Shown here: in pieces, positions 25,788 to 33,556 of the stretch
How the letters are laid out: each line of letters opens with the position of its first letter
How positions within the stretch are numbered: position 1 is the first letter of the stretch
NCBI GenBank assembly: GCA_944321635.1
Contig: CALULY010000014.1
Span: 1 to 64,000, forward strand
Source of the DNA: an uncultured Bacteroidaceae bacterium
GTDB lineage: Bacteria > Bacteroidota > Bacteroidia > Bacteroidales > Bacteroidaceae
Direction: 5' to 3'
DNA: 64,000 bases
Position numbers and translations under genes: made by a program
Notes under the pieces: model-generated
Database searches by the model: none
The model's input: only the letters and a program-made list of their open reading frames with translations
Told to the model about the DNA's origin: nothing

Positions 25788-25907
25788 ACTCTCTCGTTAG
25801 TTTAGTTAGTAAATTAAGTTTTCTCGTTGCGTCCCGTCAGCGGCGGACGCTCCCGCATGGTTAGTTTAGTTTCTCATTGCCGCCGTGCCGGTGACATGGC
25901 GACGCGG

Positions 25908-25915
25908 CAAAGGTA
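25908..25915 (-). promoter_or_regulatory. -7 box for the PCMD-like protein gene
   Basis: TACCTTTG on the minus strand, about 120 bases before the start codon. The 331-base gap up to tRNA-Pro also contains a 12-base direct repeat GTTAGTTTAGTT (25797-25808 and 25860-25871) within the leader. Bases 25930-26060 show nothing recognisable. Confidence 0.5.
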
Positions 25916-26065
25916 GGGATTAATCGCAGCATCGTTCCGCCGCCGTGACTAAAATGAATGAAACCATGCTAAAGGATGTGAATAGTAGGCGCGACACCGC
26001 TCTCTCGTGCGTGTTGCATCGTGCATCCGGTGGGCGTGTGCCGCACGATCAGACCAGTATAATAG

Positions 26066-26118
26066 GAAAAGGGACGCGCAGCGACCTGTGTAGGTCTGAC
26101 TGTCGTCCTTTTTCTTTT
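26066..26118. terminator. Terminator of tRNA-Pro
   Basis: A long imperfect hairpin with ends AAAAGGGACG and CGTCCTTTTT and inner pairs GACC/GGTC lies just downstream of the tRNA on the minus strand, with T runs on both strands. Confidence 0.75.
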
Positions 26119-26119
26119 G

Positions 26120-26194
26120 TCGGGGTGAAAGGATTCGAACCTTCGACCCCCTGCTCCCAAAGCAGGTGCGCTAACCGGACTGCGCTACACCCCG
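26120..26194 (-). tRNA. tRNA-Pro (TGG)
   Basis: Read on the minus strand, the acceptor CGGGGTG pairs with CACCCCG, followed by discriminator A. The anticodon stem CCTGC/GCAGG encloses TTTGGGA, giving anticodon TGG. The T arm is GGTTCGAATCC. It has its own promoter upstream. Confidence 0.96.
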
Positions 26195-26211
26195 TAGTGT
26201 TTAAGGTGCGG

Positions 26212-26241
26212 CAAAGGTAGGTGTTTTTCCTTAAGCGGCAA
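26212..26241 (-). promoter_or_regulatory. Promoter of tRNA-Pro
   Basis: On the minus strand, TTG (complement 26239-26241), a 19-bp spacer and TACCTTTG (complement 26212-26219) match the Bacteroides consensus, 17 bases from the tRNA. Confidence 0.72.
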
Positions 26242-26350
26242 AATGTTTTTGCCAAAAAGAGTGCAATGGCTTGTCTCGTGCCGAGTTGCCGCCATGTCTC
26301 GCCTGCAATGGAGCCCCGTGGAGACGGGATAAGTCGGCAGGGTAGGGAGG

Positions 26351-26447
26351 AAAGTCTGTTTTTAGCCTGCATCTATATGTTTTCAACTTAAAAACATATA
26401 GATGCAGGCTGCGTTTATGTATTTTTAGGTTGAAAATACAACTTTCC
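26351..26447. repeat. Family C array 1: four 21-bp units
   Basis: Four consecutive 21-bp units occupy 26358-26378, 26379-26399, 26400-26420 and 26421-26441. Most have the form TTTTyArsTTrAAAA or its degenerate relatives. The ends are an inverted pair AAAGT/ACTTT. Units 1-3 form a perfect 20-bp inverted repeat (26364-26383 with 26391-26410, 7-base loop, core GCCTGCATCTATATG). It lies in the 392-base gap between divergent tRNA-Pro and the sulfatase gene. The remaining sequence on either side has only the two promoters. Confidence 0.85.
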
Positions 26448-26560
26448 CGGCGTGCCAACAGATTTATGGATAGTGTAGTGGAAGGGAAGGGGCTCTGCGG
26501 CCGTCGCTGCCGGGCGTGGCGTTTGCGCGGTGGATGTTCGGCGTGGGAGATGTGTTTCGT

Positions 26561-26568
26561 TATCTTTG
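26561..26568 (+). promoter_or_regulatory. -7 box of the sulfatase gene
   Basis: TATCTTTG lies only 18 bases before the ATG at 26587, so the leader would be about a dozen bases, or about 24 if the second ATG is used. No TTG at the -33 position. Confidence 0.5.
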
Positions 26569-26586
26569 CGTCATTGATAGGACAAA

Positions 26587-28107
26587 ATGTTAGCAATCAT
26601 GCGCACAGCCAATCTGTTATCCGCCGCCCTGCTTGCCGCTTGTGGCGGTGCTGCCGTTGCCGGCACGAGACCAAATGTCGTTGTCATCTATGCCGACGAC
26701 CTCGGTTACGGCGACTTGTCGTGTTACGGGGCGCACCGTGTCGCGACTCCCAACGTGGACAATCTTGCGCGGCAAGGCACGCGGTTTGTCAATGCCCACG
26801 CTGCTGCGGCGACGAGCACGCCGTCACGCTTCTCGTTGCTTACGGGGATTTACGCTTTCCGTCAGGACGGCACGGGTGTGGCAAACGGTGACGCGGCGAT
26901 GATCATCCCGCCCGAGTGCTACACGTTGGCGGATATGTTCCGAGATGCAGGCTATGCCACGGCCGCCATCGGCAAATGGCATCTCGGCCTTGGCAGCGAG
27001 ACGGGGCGGCAGGATTGGAACAAGCCGCTCGATGCGACGCCAGCTGACATAGGTTTTGATTATTCCTACATCATGGCGGCAACGGCCGACCGGGTGCCAT
27101 GTGTGTTCATCGAGGACGGGATGGTTGCGCATCACGACGCGCGCCATCCGATAGAAGTGAGCTACACACGCCCCTTTGAGGGCGTGGAGACCTATCGTGA
27201 CGACCCGTCGCTTGCCTACAAGCAGCAGTCGAGCCACGGGCATGACATGGCTGTGGTCAATGGCATCGGGAGGATAGGTTACATGAAAGGCGGCGGGAGT
27301 GCGCTCTGGCGCGACGAGGACATTGCTGACAGCATCGCGGCGCACGCCGTGCGGTTCATCGAGAGGCAGGACGGGCGGCCGTTTTTCCTCTACCTCGCCA
27401 CCAATGACATCCATGTACCGAGGCAGCCGCATGAGAGGTTCAGGGGCAAATCGCCGATGGGGTTGCGCGGGGAGGCCATACTGCAATTTGATTGGACGGT
27501 GGGCCGTGTCCTGGAAGCCTTGGAGCTGACGGGACAGCTCGGCAACACACTGGTGATAGTGTCAAGTGACAACGGCCCGGTGGTAGATGACGGCTACCGC
27601 GACAAGGCTGGCGAACTCCTCGGGGATCACAAGCCGTGGGGCGGGATGAGGGGTGGCAAGTACAGCGCATTCGAGGCCGGCACGCGCGTCCCGTTGATTG
27701 TCTCGTGGCCTGGTGCGGTCGCGGCGGGTGAAGTGTCAGAGGCTCTTGTCTCGCAGGTTGACCTCTTCCGCTCGTTGGCTGCCATCATCGGCGGCACTGT
27801 GCCTGACGGTGCGGCTCGGGACAGTCGCGATCATTCCTCCGCCTTGCTCGGCATCGACCCCGAGGGGCGCGAGTGGGTGGTGGAGCAGGGCTATGCCCTC
27901 GCCGTGAGGACCGGTGAATGGAAGTATGTCGCGCCGAGCGACTATCCCGCCGTCGTGCCTTGGGGCGCGGATGTCGAGACGGGGTGCGACACGGTGCCGC
28001 AACTCTTCCGCATCGGCAACGAACATGACAACGTTGCCGGCAGATGTCCCGACGTGGCGCGCCGCTTGCAGGCTCTGCTCGATGCTGTCGTCGCGGGCGA
28101 TCGCTAA
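26587..28107 (+). CDS. Secreted sulfatase, serine-type active site
   Basis: The 506-residue protein has a signal peptide with a possible lipobox (LLAAC). A type I sulfatase fold follows: metal-binding VVVIYADDLGYGD (Asp37, Asp38), the modification motif STPSR with Ser77, GKWHLG, and SSDNGP with Asp and Asn ligands. Ser77 must be oxidised to formylglycine by an anaerobic sulfatase-maturing enzyme, which is not in this window. Substrates are probably sulfated host or dietary glycans; the specificity cannot be read. ATG 26587 is used, and ATG 26599 is an equal candidate. The stop codon overlaps that of the convergent HxlR gene. Confidence 0.92.
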   Translation: MLAIMRTANLLSAALLAACGGAAVAGTRPNVVVIYADDLGYGDLSCYGAHRVATPNVDNLARQGTRFVNAHAAAATSTPSRFSLLTGIYAFRQDGTGVANGDAAMIIPPECYTLADMFRDAGYATAAIGKWHLGLGSETGRQDWNKPLDATPADIGFDYSYIMAATADRVPCVFIEDGMVAHHDARHPIEVSYTRPFEGVETYRDDPSLAYKQQSSHGHDMAVVNGIGRIGYMKGGGSALWRDEDIADSIAAHAVRFIERQDGRPFFLYLATNDIHVPRQPHERFRGKSPMGLRGEAILQFDWTVGRVLEALELTGQLGNTLVIVSSDNGPVVDDGYRDKAGELLGDHKPWGGMRGGKYSAFEAGTRVPLIVSWPGAVAAGEVSEALVSQVDLFRSLAAIIGGTVPDGAARDSRDHSSALLGIDPEGREWVVEQGYALAVRTGEWKYVAPSDYPAVVPWGADVETGCDTVPQLFRIGNEHDNVAGRCPDVARRLQALLDAVVAGDR

Positions 28108-28484
28108 GACCTTTTGGCCGCAGCCGTGCGCCGGTCGTGCATGATGGCCTCGTTGTTTTCGTCCGCCCATGCGATCAATGCGTTGACGAGGGGCAGCAAT
28201 GAGCGTGGGCGGTCGGTGAGGGCGTACTCGACACGGGGCGGCACTTCGGGATAGACGGTGCGCGTCACGTAGCCGTCATCCTCCAGTGTGCGCAACGTGA
28301 CGGTGAGCATCTTTTGCGAAATGTCTGGGACAGCGCGTTGCAGTTGCTTGAAACGCATGGGACCTCCGCCCGCCTTGTCCAGCGTGTAGAGGACCAGGAG
28401 CGACCATTTGTCACTGATCCGAGCGAGAATGTTGCGTATCGGGCAGTCGGGGAACTGTGCGTCCTCGACAATCATCCTTTCCAT
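28104..28484 (-). CDS. HxlR-family transcriptional regulator
   Basis: The 126-residue winged-helix protein opens with FPDCPIRNILARISDKWSLLVLYTL, the HxlR signature. It includes Cys14, the position used for thiol redox sensing in YodB/HypR-type members. The recognition region is PDISQKMLTVTLRTLEDDGYV. It is transcribed away from the MBL-like gene 28721-29560 and is a candidate regulator of it. Its stop codon TAG overlaps the sulfatase TAA by two bases on the opposite strand. Confidence 0.92.
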   Translation of the reverse strand: MERMIVEDAQFPDCPIRNILARISDKWSLLVLYTLDKAGGGPMRFKQLQRAVPDISQKMLTVTLRTLEDDGYVTRTVYPEVPPRVEYALTDRPRSLLPLVNALIAWADENNEAIMHDRRTAAAKRS

Positions 28485-28513
28485 AGGCTTGTATGTTGCA
28501 ATGTTACGGGCTA

Positions 28514-28544
28514 CAAAAGTAAGCGGATATATTTTTTAGTGCAA
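28514..28544 (-). promoter_or_regulatory. Promoter of the HxlR gene
   Basis: On the minus strand, TTG (complement 28542-28544), a 20-bp spacer and TACTTTTG (complement 28514-28521). The leader is about 25 bases. Confidence 0.68.
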
Positions 28545-28649
28545 GCGAAATTTTTTCTACCATGCAACCTCCTGTGTCCCAATATTGGTTACTCTTGGGT
28601 AAGTATCTGACATCCAAGTGCCTAATTGCGTATGTCATTGCCGCTTGCG

Positions 28650-28669
28650 TCCTTTGCAGTGCAAAAGGA
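28650..28669. promoter_or_regulatory. Candidate HxlR operator
   Basis: An imperfect inverted repeat TCCTTTGC / GCAAAAGGA with a three-base centre lies 52 bases before the MBL-like gene and in the divergent region with the HxlR gene. Position and symmetry fit a dimeric regulator, but this is inference. Confidence 0.35.
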
Positions 28670-28720
28670 TGAAAGACACTTTTGGAAACTAATGTAGGAC
28701 TTAAAACAAAAGAAGGACTT

Positions 28721-29560
28721 ATGAAAAAACAAACATTGGCGACGCTGGGCATCACGTTGTCTGGTGCTGCGGCGCAGGAGAAGGGGCGCATGGAGGTCTA
28801 TGACTTCGACTCATTCAAGTTGCACGTCTACTACACCAACGATGCGTTGGGGGATGCCAGCTACATCGTCGAGGGCAGGGATGGCCTGGTCACGATGGAG
28901 CAGCCGTTGTTCAAGGACAATGTGGCAGAGTTTGACGCTTATCTTGCCCGCTTGGGCAAGGAGGTCGTGGCGCGTGTCACCGACTACCACGTCGGCGGGA
29001 CTGGCCATGATGAAGTCGTCATGCCCGCCGGAATGAAGCAGTTCACCGATGGCGATGTCTATGGCGGCATGATGCAGGGCTTTGCACAAGCATTCGGCGA
29101 TGCTATTGTCGGACTGCCTGACGGCAATGTCACGGAGGTCGATTTTGATTCCACGCAAGTTTATGCCGGTGTCACTTTTGATTTCCACCACGGGGCTGCG
29201 ACCGATTTCCCGGCGGCGATGATTGTCATCGGCGGCAAGGTTTGTTACACGCACTGGGCACCTGCAAAGGCACACGCCAATGCATTGCAACTTTCTTCGC
29301 CCGGGGCTGTCGATGCTGAGTTGCTCATGGCGGAGCAATCTCTTGCGACAAGTGCGGAATTGTTTGCCGGCGGTCATGGCGGCGCGGTCGGACGTGCGGA
29401 GGCTGAGGCTCATCTGTCCTATCTCAAGAGGTTGAAGTCGCTGCTTGCGGAGTGCAATGACGCGCAGTCGCTTGCGGCGGCGTTGCGTGAAGCCTATCCG
29501 GGCTTGCATGGTGAGGATGGGTTGGGTGCATTGTGCAAGGCTCTTTGCCCTGGGGAATGA
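28721..29560 (+). CDS. MBL-fold-like protein with degenerate metal site
   Basis: The 279-residue protein looks like a metallo-beta-lactamase fold hydrolase, with SYIVEGRDGLVTMEQPLFKDN near the N-terminus and THWAPAKAHANALQ and GGHGGAVGRAEAEAHL later. The zinc motif HxHxDH is absent; the corresponding place reads DYHVGGTGHDEV, keeping only two His and one Asp. It may bind one metal or none. The first helix (KKQTLATLGITLSGAAAQ) could be a weak signal peptide. The start is the ATG at 28721, since upstream codons lie in the regulatory region. Regulation by the divergent HxlR protein is likely. Confidence 0.65.
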   Translation: MKKQTLATLGITLSGAAAQEKGRMEVYDFDSFKLHVYYTNDALGDASYIVEGRDGLVTMEQPLFKDNVAEFDAYLARLGKEVVARVTDYHVGGTGHDEVVMPAGMKQFTDGDVYGGMMQGFAQAFGDAIVGLPDGNVTEVDFDSTQVYAGVTFDFHHGAATDFPAAMIVIGGKVCYTHWAPAKAHANALQLSSPGAVDAELLMAEQSLATSAELFAGGHGGAVGRAEAEAHLSYLKRLKSLLAECNDAQSLAAALREAYPGLHGEDGLGALCKALCPGE

Positions 29561-29579
29561 AAGTATGCATTAACTTTGT

Positions 29580-29609
29580 GTCCCGCCTGCATCCGATGGC
29601 GGGACATTT
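29580..29609 (+). terminator. Hairpin after the MBL-like gene
   Basis: An 8-bp stem GTCCCGCC (29580-29587 with 29598-29605) is followed by ATTTTAAT. A possible -7 box TAACTTTG (29571-29578) lies just before it, so the hairpin could instead form the leader of the next gene. Confidence 0.6.
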
Positions 29610-29627
29610 TAATATAAAGGTATTGTG

Positions 29628-30029
29628 ATGGACAAAGCATTCATGTTCCTGGACGGTCACAGGGATTTGGCATTCGCAACGGTAGAAAACGGCTTGCCCA
29701 AGCTGCGTGTCTTCCGCATAATGCGCATGGAGGGGCGGACATTGTGGTTTGCCACGTCGCCGAGAAAGGAAGTTTACCGCCAGTTGCAGGCCAATCCCCA
29801 TGTCGAGCTGCTTGCCATGTCGGGTGACACGTCTGTGCGTGCCAGCGGAAAGGCGGCGTTTGATGTGGCGGACGACGTTGCCCGCGAGATCTATGACACC
29901 AATCCCGTGTTGCCGAGGCTCTATGATGACTGGCGTGACTTGGCATATTTCAGTGTCACAGTAGGGGCTATCGACTACTATGACCTTGCGCCTGACCCTC
30001 CTGTGTTGGAGCATCGCAGTTGGGACTGA
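29628..30029 (+). CDS. Pyridoxamine-phosphate-oxidase-like flavin split-barrel protein
   Basis: The 133-residue protein has the FMN-binding split-barrel pattern: FLDGHRDLAFATVENGLPKLRVFRIM, then LWFATSPRKEVYRQLQANPHVELL and later VRASGKAAFDVAD. Such small members bind FMN or F420-like cofactors and often act as reductases or sequester flavin; the substrate here is unknown. ATG 29628 is used although a GTG lies one codon upstream. It follows the MBL-like gene and may belong to the same HxlR-controlled redox locus. Confidence 0.8.
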   Translation: MDKAFMFLDGHRDLAFATVENGLPKLRVFRIMRMEGRTLWFATSPRKEVYRQLQANPHVELLAMSGDTSVRASGKAAFDVADDVAREIYDTNPVLPRLYDDWRDLAYFSVTVGAIDYYDLAPDPPVLEHRSWD

Positions 30030-30052
30030 CTGTCATTTGGCTCCGATAAAAG

Positions 30053-30090
30053 GACGGCGGGGGATGGTGTGTCGCACCTCCCCCGCCGTC
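30053..30090. terminator. Bidirectional terminator between convergent genes
   Basis: A 12-bp GC-rich stem (GACGGCGGGGGA, 30053-30064 with 30079-30090) with inner GGTG/CACC lies between the convergent split-barrel and MORN genes. AAAA precedes it and TGTGCTTT follows. Confidence 0.75.
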
Positions 30091-30129
30091 TGTGCTTTGG
30101 CGTGTGTCTGCTGATGCTGTGATTTTGCT

Positions 30130-31281
30130 TCAGCCGACGAACAGTCCCATGCGGTATGTGCCGCGTCTTATCTCCTTGCCCTGCTCGTCGTAGACGATGA
30201 AATCGCCATTGCGCTTGCCATCCTTGAATGTCCCCTCGTAACGCTTGCCATCCTCGACCAGGACACCATTGCCGTCAAAACGTCCGTCCTTGAACCCTCC
30301 ACGGTACTTCGTGCCGTCCTGTTTGATGAGTGACCCCGTGCCGTCGGGTTGGTCGTTCTTCCAACTGCCGATGTACTTGTCACCATTCTCATCGACATAT
30401 TCCCCCTCGCCTTCGCGATGGTTGGCCCGCCATTGGCCGTCGTAGTAAGCCCCGTTTTCCCAGGTCATTACACCTTGGCCTTCGCATTTGCCCTCTTTGA
30501 AATAGCCCTCGTAGACGCGGCCGTCAACGTAGGAGTATTTCCCCTTGCCGGTGCGTTGCCCTGCGACGTACATACCCTCGTATTTGTCTCCGGACTTAAA
30601 GGTGTAGACCCCGTAACCGTCCTGCGCGTCGTTTTTCCAGTCCCCTGTGTAGGTGTCCCCGTTGAGGTAGTTGAACGTGCCTTTGCCGTCGCGTTTGTCA
30701 TCTTTGAATGTCCCGACGTATGTAGTGCCGTCTGCCCAGATGAACGTGCCTTGCCCGTTCTTTTTGTTGCCTTGCCACTCGCCCTCATAACTTGCCCCGT
30801 CGGCCCAGCGGTAGATGCCGTAACCCTGGCGTGCGTCCTCGACCCAGTTGCCAGTGTAGGTGTCGCCATTGTAGTAGTACATCGTGCCTTGACCATGCTG
30901 GTAATCGGCGTACCACATCCCGTCGTACCTGTTGTTGTTTGCGAAGTAATAGGTGCCGCTCCCGTGCTGGCGGTCGTCATACCAGTCCCCCTCGTAGCGT
31001 TCACCGTCGGTAAACTGGAAAATGCCATAGCCTTGCCGCTTGCCTTTGGCGTACTCGCCCTCGTAGGTGTCGCCGTTTTCGTAGACGGTCTTCCCCTTCC
31101 CGTCGGGTTTGTTGTGACGCAGCTCGCCGGTGTATTCGGAGCCGTCGCTGAAAGTGTAGTTGCCTATGCGTACTTGGGACGAGAACCATCCCTTTATGGT
31201 GGTGAATATGCCGTCGTTTTGTGCGGCGGCCGAGGTGCTTGCTATGATTGCCAACGCCAGGAGCGTGAGAGTTTTATTCAT
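30130..31281 (-). CDS. Secreted protein with 14 MORN repeats
   Basis: The 383-residue product has a signal peptide (MNKTLTLLALAIIASTSAAAQ) and a short linker. Fourteen consecutive MORN repeats follow, each about 23 residues and starting Y-x-G-x-(W/F/Y), for example YTGELRHNKPDGKGK and YEGEWQGNKKNGQGT. MORN sheets bind lipids or proteins; many Bacteroidota export such proteins to the periplasm, with no known activity. The C-terminus (GTYRMGLFVG) is a half repeat. The chosen start begins the signal peptide; an upstream in-frame ATG would add eight polar residues. A -7 box TAACTTTG (complement 31303-31310) lies 22 bases upstream. Confidence 0.92.
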   Translation of the reverse strand: MNKTLTLLALAIIASTSAAAQNDGIFTTIKGWFSSQVRIGNYTFSDGSEYTGELRHNKPDGKGKTVYENGDTYEGEYAKGKRQGYGIFQFTDGERYEGDWYDDRQHGSGTYYFANNNRYDGMWYADYQHGQGTMYYYNGDTYTGNWVEDARQGYGIYRWADGASYEGEWQGNKKNGQGTFIWADGTTYVGTFKDDKRDGKGTFNYLNGDTYTGDWKNDAQDGYGVYTFKSGDKYEGMYVAGQRTGKGKYSYVDGRVYEGYFKEGKCEGQGVMTWENGAYYDGQWRANHREGEGEYVDENGDKYIGSWKNDQPDGTGSLIKQDGTKYRGGFKDGRFDGNGVLVEDGKRYEGTFKDGKRNGDFIVYDEQGKEIRRGTYRMGLFVG

Positions 31282-31302
31282 TATGGTCGTGTGTTGTGCG
31301 TC

Positions 31303-31310
31303 CAAAGTTA
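31303..31310 (-). promoter_or_regulatory. -7 box of the MORN gene
   Basis: TAACTTTG on the minus strand fits the consensus and gives a leader of about 15 bases. No TTG at the -33 distance. Confidence 0.5.
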
Positions 31311-31404
31311 AGGAATTAATCCCTTTTCGCCGTAGCCGTGACGACTGGCGGCGCGGTGAAATAACCTAAATTAACGCAAGCCGCATGTGTGGCCCGGCGG
31401 CTTC

Positions 31405-32697
31405 TCACACGTTGCCTGCTATGGCGACTTTCAGTGAATCGGTGTCGTAGTAGCGGCGTGCGGTCTCGCGCAGGTCAGCAGCGGTAACAGTCCTGAGTGC
31501 CTCAATGGCTTTGGCGTAGTAGCTGTCGCCCAATCCGAGTTCAAGGAGGAATATCCTTGCGTCCGCCGCGTAGAGTTGTCCGTCAAAGCTGCGCATCAAC
31601 TCGCCCATAAGGTAGTTTTTGACCATCGCCAGCTCTTCATCTCCAGCGAGTTCCTCACGGAGGCGGGACATCTCGGCCTTGACCTCGTTGATGGTCTCGT
31701 CCACACATTTGCTGTTGACCTCCGAGCCTATCGTCAGGACAGTCTCGTCGGGAAAGGAGACAAGGTTTGACGAAATGCCGTAAGTGTAGCCTTTGTCCTC
31801 GCGGATGTTTTGCATGAGCCGGCTGCCGAAGTAGCCCCCGAACATCGTGGTCAATATATGCAGTTTGTAGTAGTCCTCGTTGTCGCGTCCCGGTACAAAC
31901 AGCCCCATGCGCAACGACACTTGGGATGCACCGGGCATTGAGTGCTTGCAGAATGAATTTTCTTGTGGTGAAGGTGCGCTGTGCAGGTGGTGCAATTGGG
32001 CTCTTGTCCCTTCCTTGGCGGTCGTCCCAAACAGTCTTGACACGGTGTCAACCGTCTTGTCATCGACTTTGCCAGATAGCAGTACGGACGTGTTCTGGGG
32101 GATATAGTAGGTGTCGTAGAATGTCCTCAGCATCGACGGTGTGAGTTCTTCGTAGTCGCTGGCGGAGGCATAGTGCGCAGCAGGGTGTGTCTCGCCGAAC
32201 ATCATTGCGCTCAGTAGTTTTTTGGCATGATAGGTGGGACGGGATTGCACGACCTTGAGGTTTTGCAGCCCTATTGATGTGCGGAGCTTCAATTCGTCTT
32301 CGTCGAATGATGGTTCTGACATTATCTCATGCAGGAGCGTCGCCATAGGCTCGAAGTACTTGCCCATCGTGTAAAGCGACGCATAAGAGTGGAGCAAAGA
32401 GCAGGAGAAGTCTGTCCATGCACCGTGGCTGTCGAGCAATTCGGCTATTTGCCGCGACGGTTTGCCCAGTGTGCCTTCCTGGAGCATCTTGTTGGTGTAG
32501 GAGGCTTGGAGCAACCTTTGCTGGTGCCACCTGCCGCCCCGCACCATCAGGTCAAGGCGCACCACGTCCTGTGGCGCGGTCTCCCCGCAGACATATAGCG
32601 TTGCCCCGTTGGGCAACACCTGACGTTCCACGTGCCCGGGGTCTATGTCAAAGAACCGCTCAATCCTTGGCGGCACGCTGCGGTCAGGATGCTGCAT
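31405..32697 (-). CDS. M16 peptidase homologue lacking the zinc motif
   Basis: The 430-residue protein has the two-lobed M16 (pitrilysin) layout. PNGATLYVCGE with VVRLDLMVRGGRWHQ opens the first lobe, and ITTMFGGYFGSRLMQNIREDKGYTYG in the second lobe is the conserved R...Y region. The HxxEH zinc site, expected in the first lobe, reads ASYTNKMLQEGT, so it cannot hold zinc. Such inactive members usually pair with a catalytic partner, as in mitochondrial processing peptidase. No active M16 gene is visible here. There is no signal peptide. It overlaps kdsB by 14 bp and is downstream in that operon. Confidence 0.85.
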   Translation of the reverse strand: MQHPDRSVPPRIERFFDIDPGHVERQVLPNGATLYVCGETAPQDVVRLDLMVRGGRWHQQRLLQASYTNKMLQEGTLGKPSRQIAELLDSHGAWTDFSCSLLHSYASLYTMGKYFEPMATLLHEIMSEPSFDEDELKLRTSIGLQNLKVVQSRPTYHAKKLLSAMMFGETHPAAHYASASDYEELTPSMLRTFYDTYYIPQNTSVLLSGKVDDKTVDTVSRLFGTTAKEGTRAQLHHLHSAPSPQENSFCKHSMPGASQVSLRMGLFVPGRDNEDYYKLHILTTMFGGYFGSRLMQNIREDKGYTYGISSNLVSFPDETVLTIGSEVNSKCVDETINEVKAEMSRLREELAGDEELAMVKNYLMGELMRSFDGQLYAADARIFLLELGLGDSYYAKAIEALRTVTAADLRETARRYYDTDSLKVAIAGNV

Positions 32698-33454
32698 CGG
32701 GATGCTCTTTTAGGAACCGCTCGGCACGTGCGAGGTCTTCGGGCGTGTCAATGCCTATCGTCTCGACTTGCGATACGCCTACCTTTATCTTATATCCGTT
32801 CTCAAGCCAGCGGAGTTGCTCCAACGACTCGGCCAGTTCGAGTGGTGATTGCGGCAACTCGGTTATTTCCCTCAAGACAGATGCGCGGTAGGCGTAAAGA
32901 CCAATGTGCTTGTAGTAGGTGTGTCCCGCCAGCCACTCGTCTTTGTCCTTGCCACGCAGGTAGGGGATTACCGACCTGCTGAAGTAGAGTGCGTTCATAT
33001 GCCTGTCAACAACGACCTTGGGCGAATTGGGGTTTTCAAGTGCCGCCCACCCGTCGGCGGGGGTGAAAGGTTTGACAAGCGTCGCTATGTCGGTACCGTC
33101 ATCGGCAAAGCATGAGAGCAACGCCTCGATTTGGGATTTGCGTATGAATGGTTCGTCGCCTTGTATGTTCACAACCACGTCAAACTCACCGCCGCACCGT
33201 TCCAAAGCCTCGCGGCAACGGTCGGTGCCACTCCTGTGATTTGGCGAAGTCATCACCACATTCCCCCCGAAAGACCTGACAGCCTCGGCTATGCGGTCGT
33301 CGTCCGTCGCCACCACCGTGCAGTCAAACAGGCCGCAGACCTGCTCGTAGACGCGGCGCACCACGGGTTTGCCGCCCAGCACCGCCAAGGGTTTGGCGGG
33401 AAATCGTGTGGAGGCATAGCGCGCGGGGATTATTCCGATAGTCTTCATCATCAA
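32684..33454 (-). CDS. kdsB: 3-deoxy-manno-octulosonate cytidylyltransferase
   Basis: KdsB activates Kdo as CMP-Kdo for lipid A core assembly in the cytoplasm. The 256-residue length and the opening IGIIPARYASTRFPAKPLA are diagnostic. VVNIQGDEPFI and HIGLYAYR are also conserved. The first three codons are all Met, and the third (MKTIGIIPARY) is the usual start in homologues. The gene is divergent from folK and overlaps the M16 gene downstream. Confidence 0.96.
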   Translation of the reverse strand: MMMKTIGIIPARYASTRFPAKPLAVLGGKPVVRRVYEQVCGLFDCTVVATDDDRIAEAVRSFGGNVVMTSPNHRSGTDRCREALERCGGEFDVVVNIQGDEPFIRKSQIEALLSCFADDGTDIATLVKPFTPADGWAALENPNSPKVVVDRHMNALYFSRSVIPYLRGKDKDEWLAGHTYYKHIGLYAYRASVLREITELPQSPLELAESLEQLRWLENGYKIKVGVSQVETIGIDTPEDLARAERFLKEHPDAAS

Positions 33455-33556
33455 TGCTTTTGTTCCTTTACATTATACAATGGTGATGACAAATATATTT
33501 GTTTCCCCCGAGATTATTCCATTAATTTGCCGCAATTGTGCTATGCAGCAGTCGTC

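Noticed and set aside
30349-31311. A 320-codon open frame antisense to the MORN gene
   Set aside because: It is a valine/phenylalanine-rich mirror of a repetitive gene with clear MORN periodicity on the other strand.
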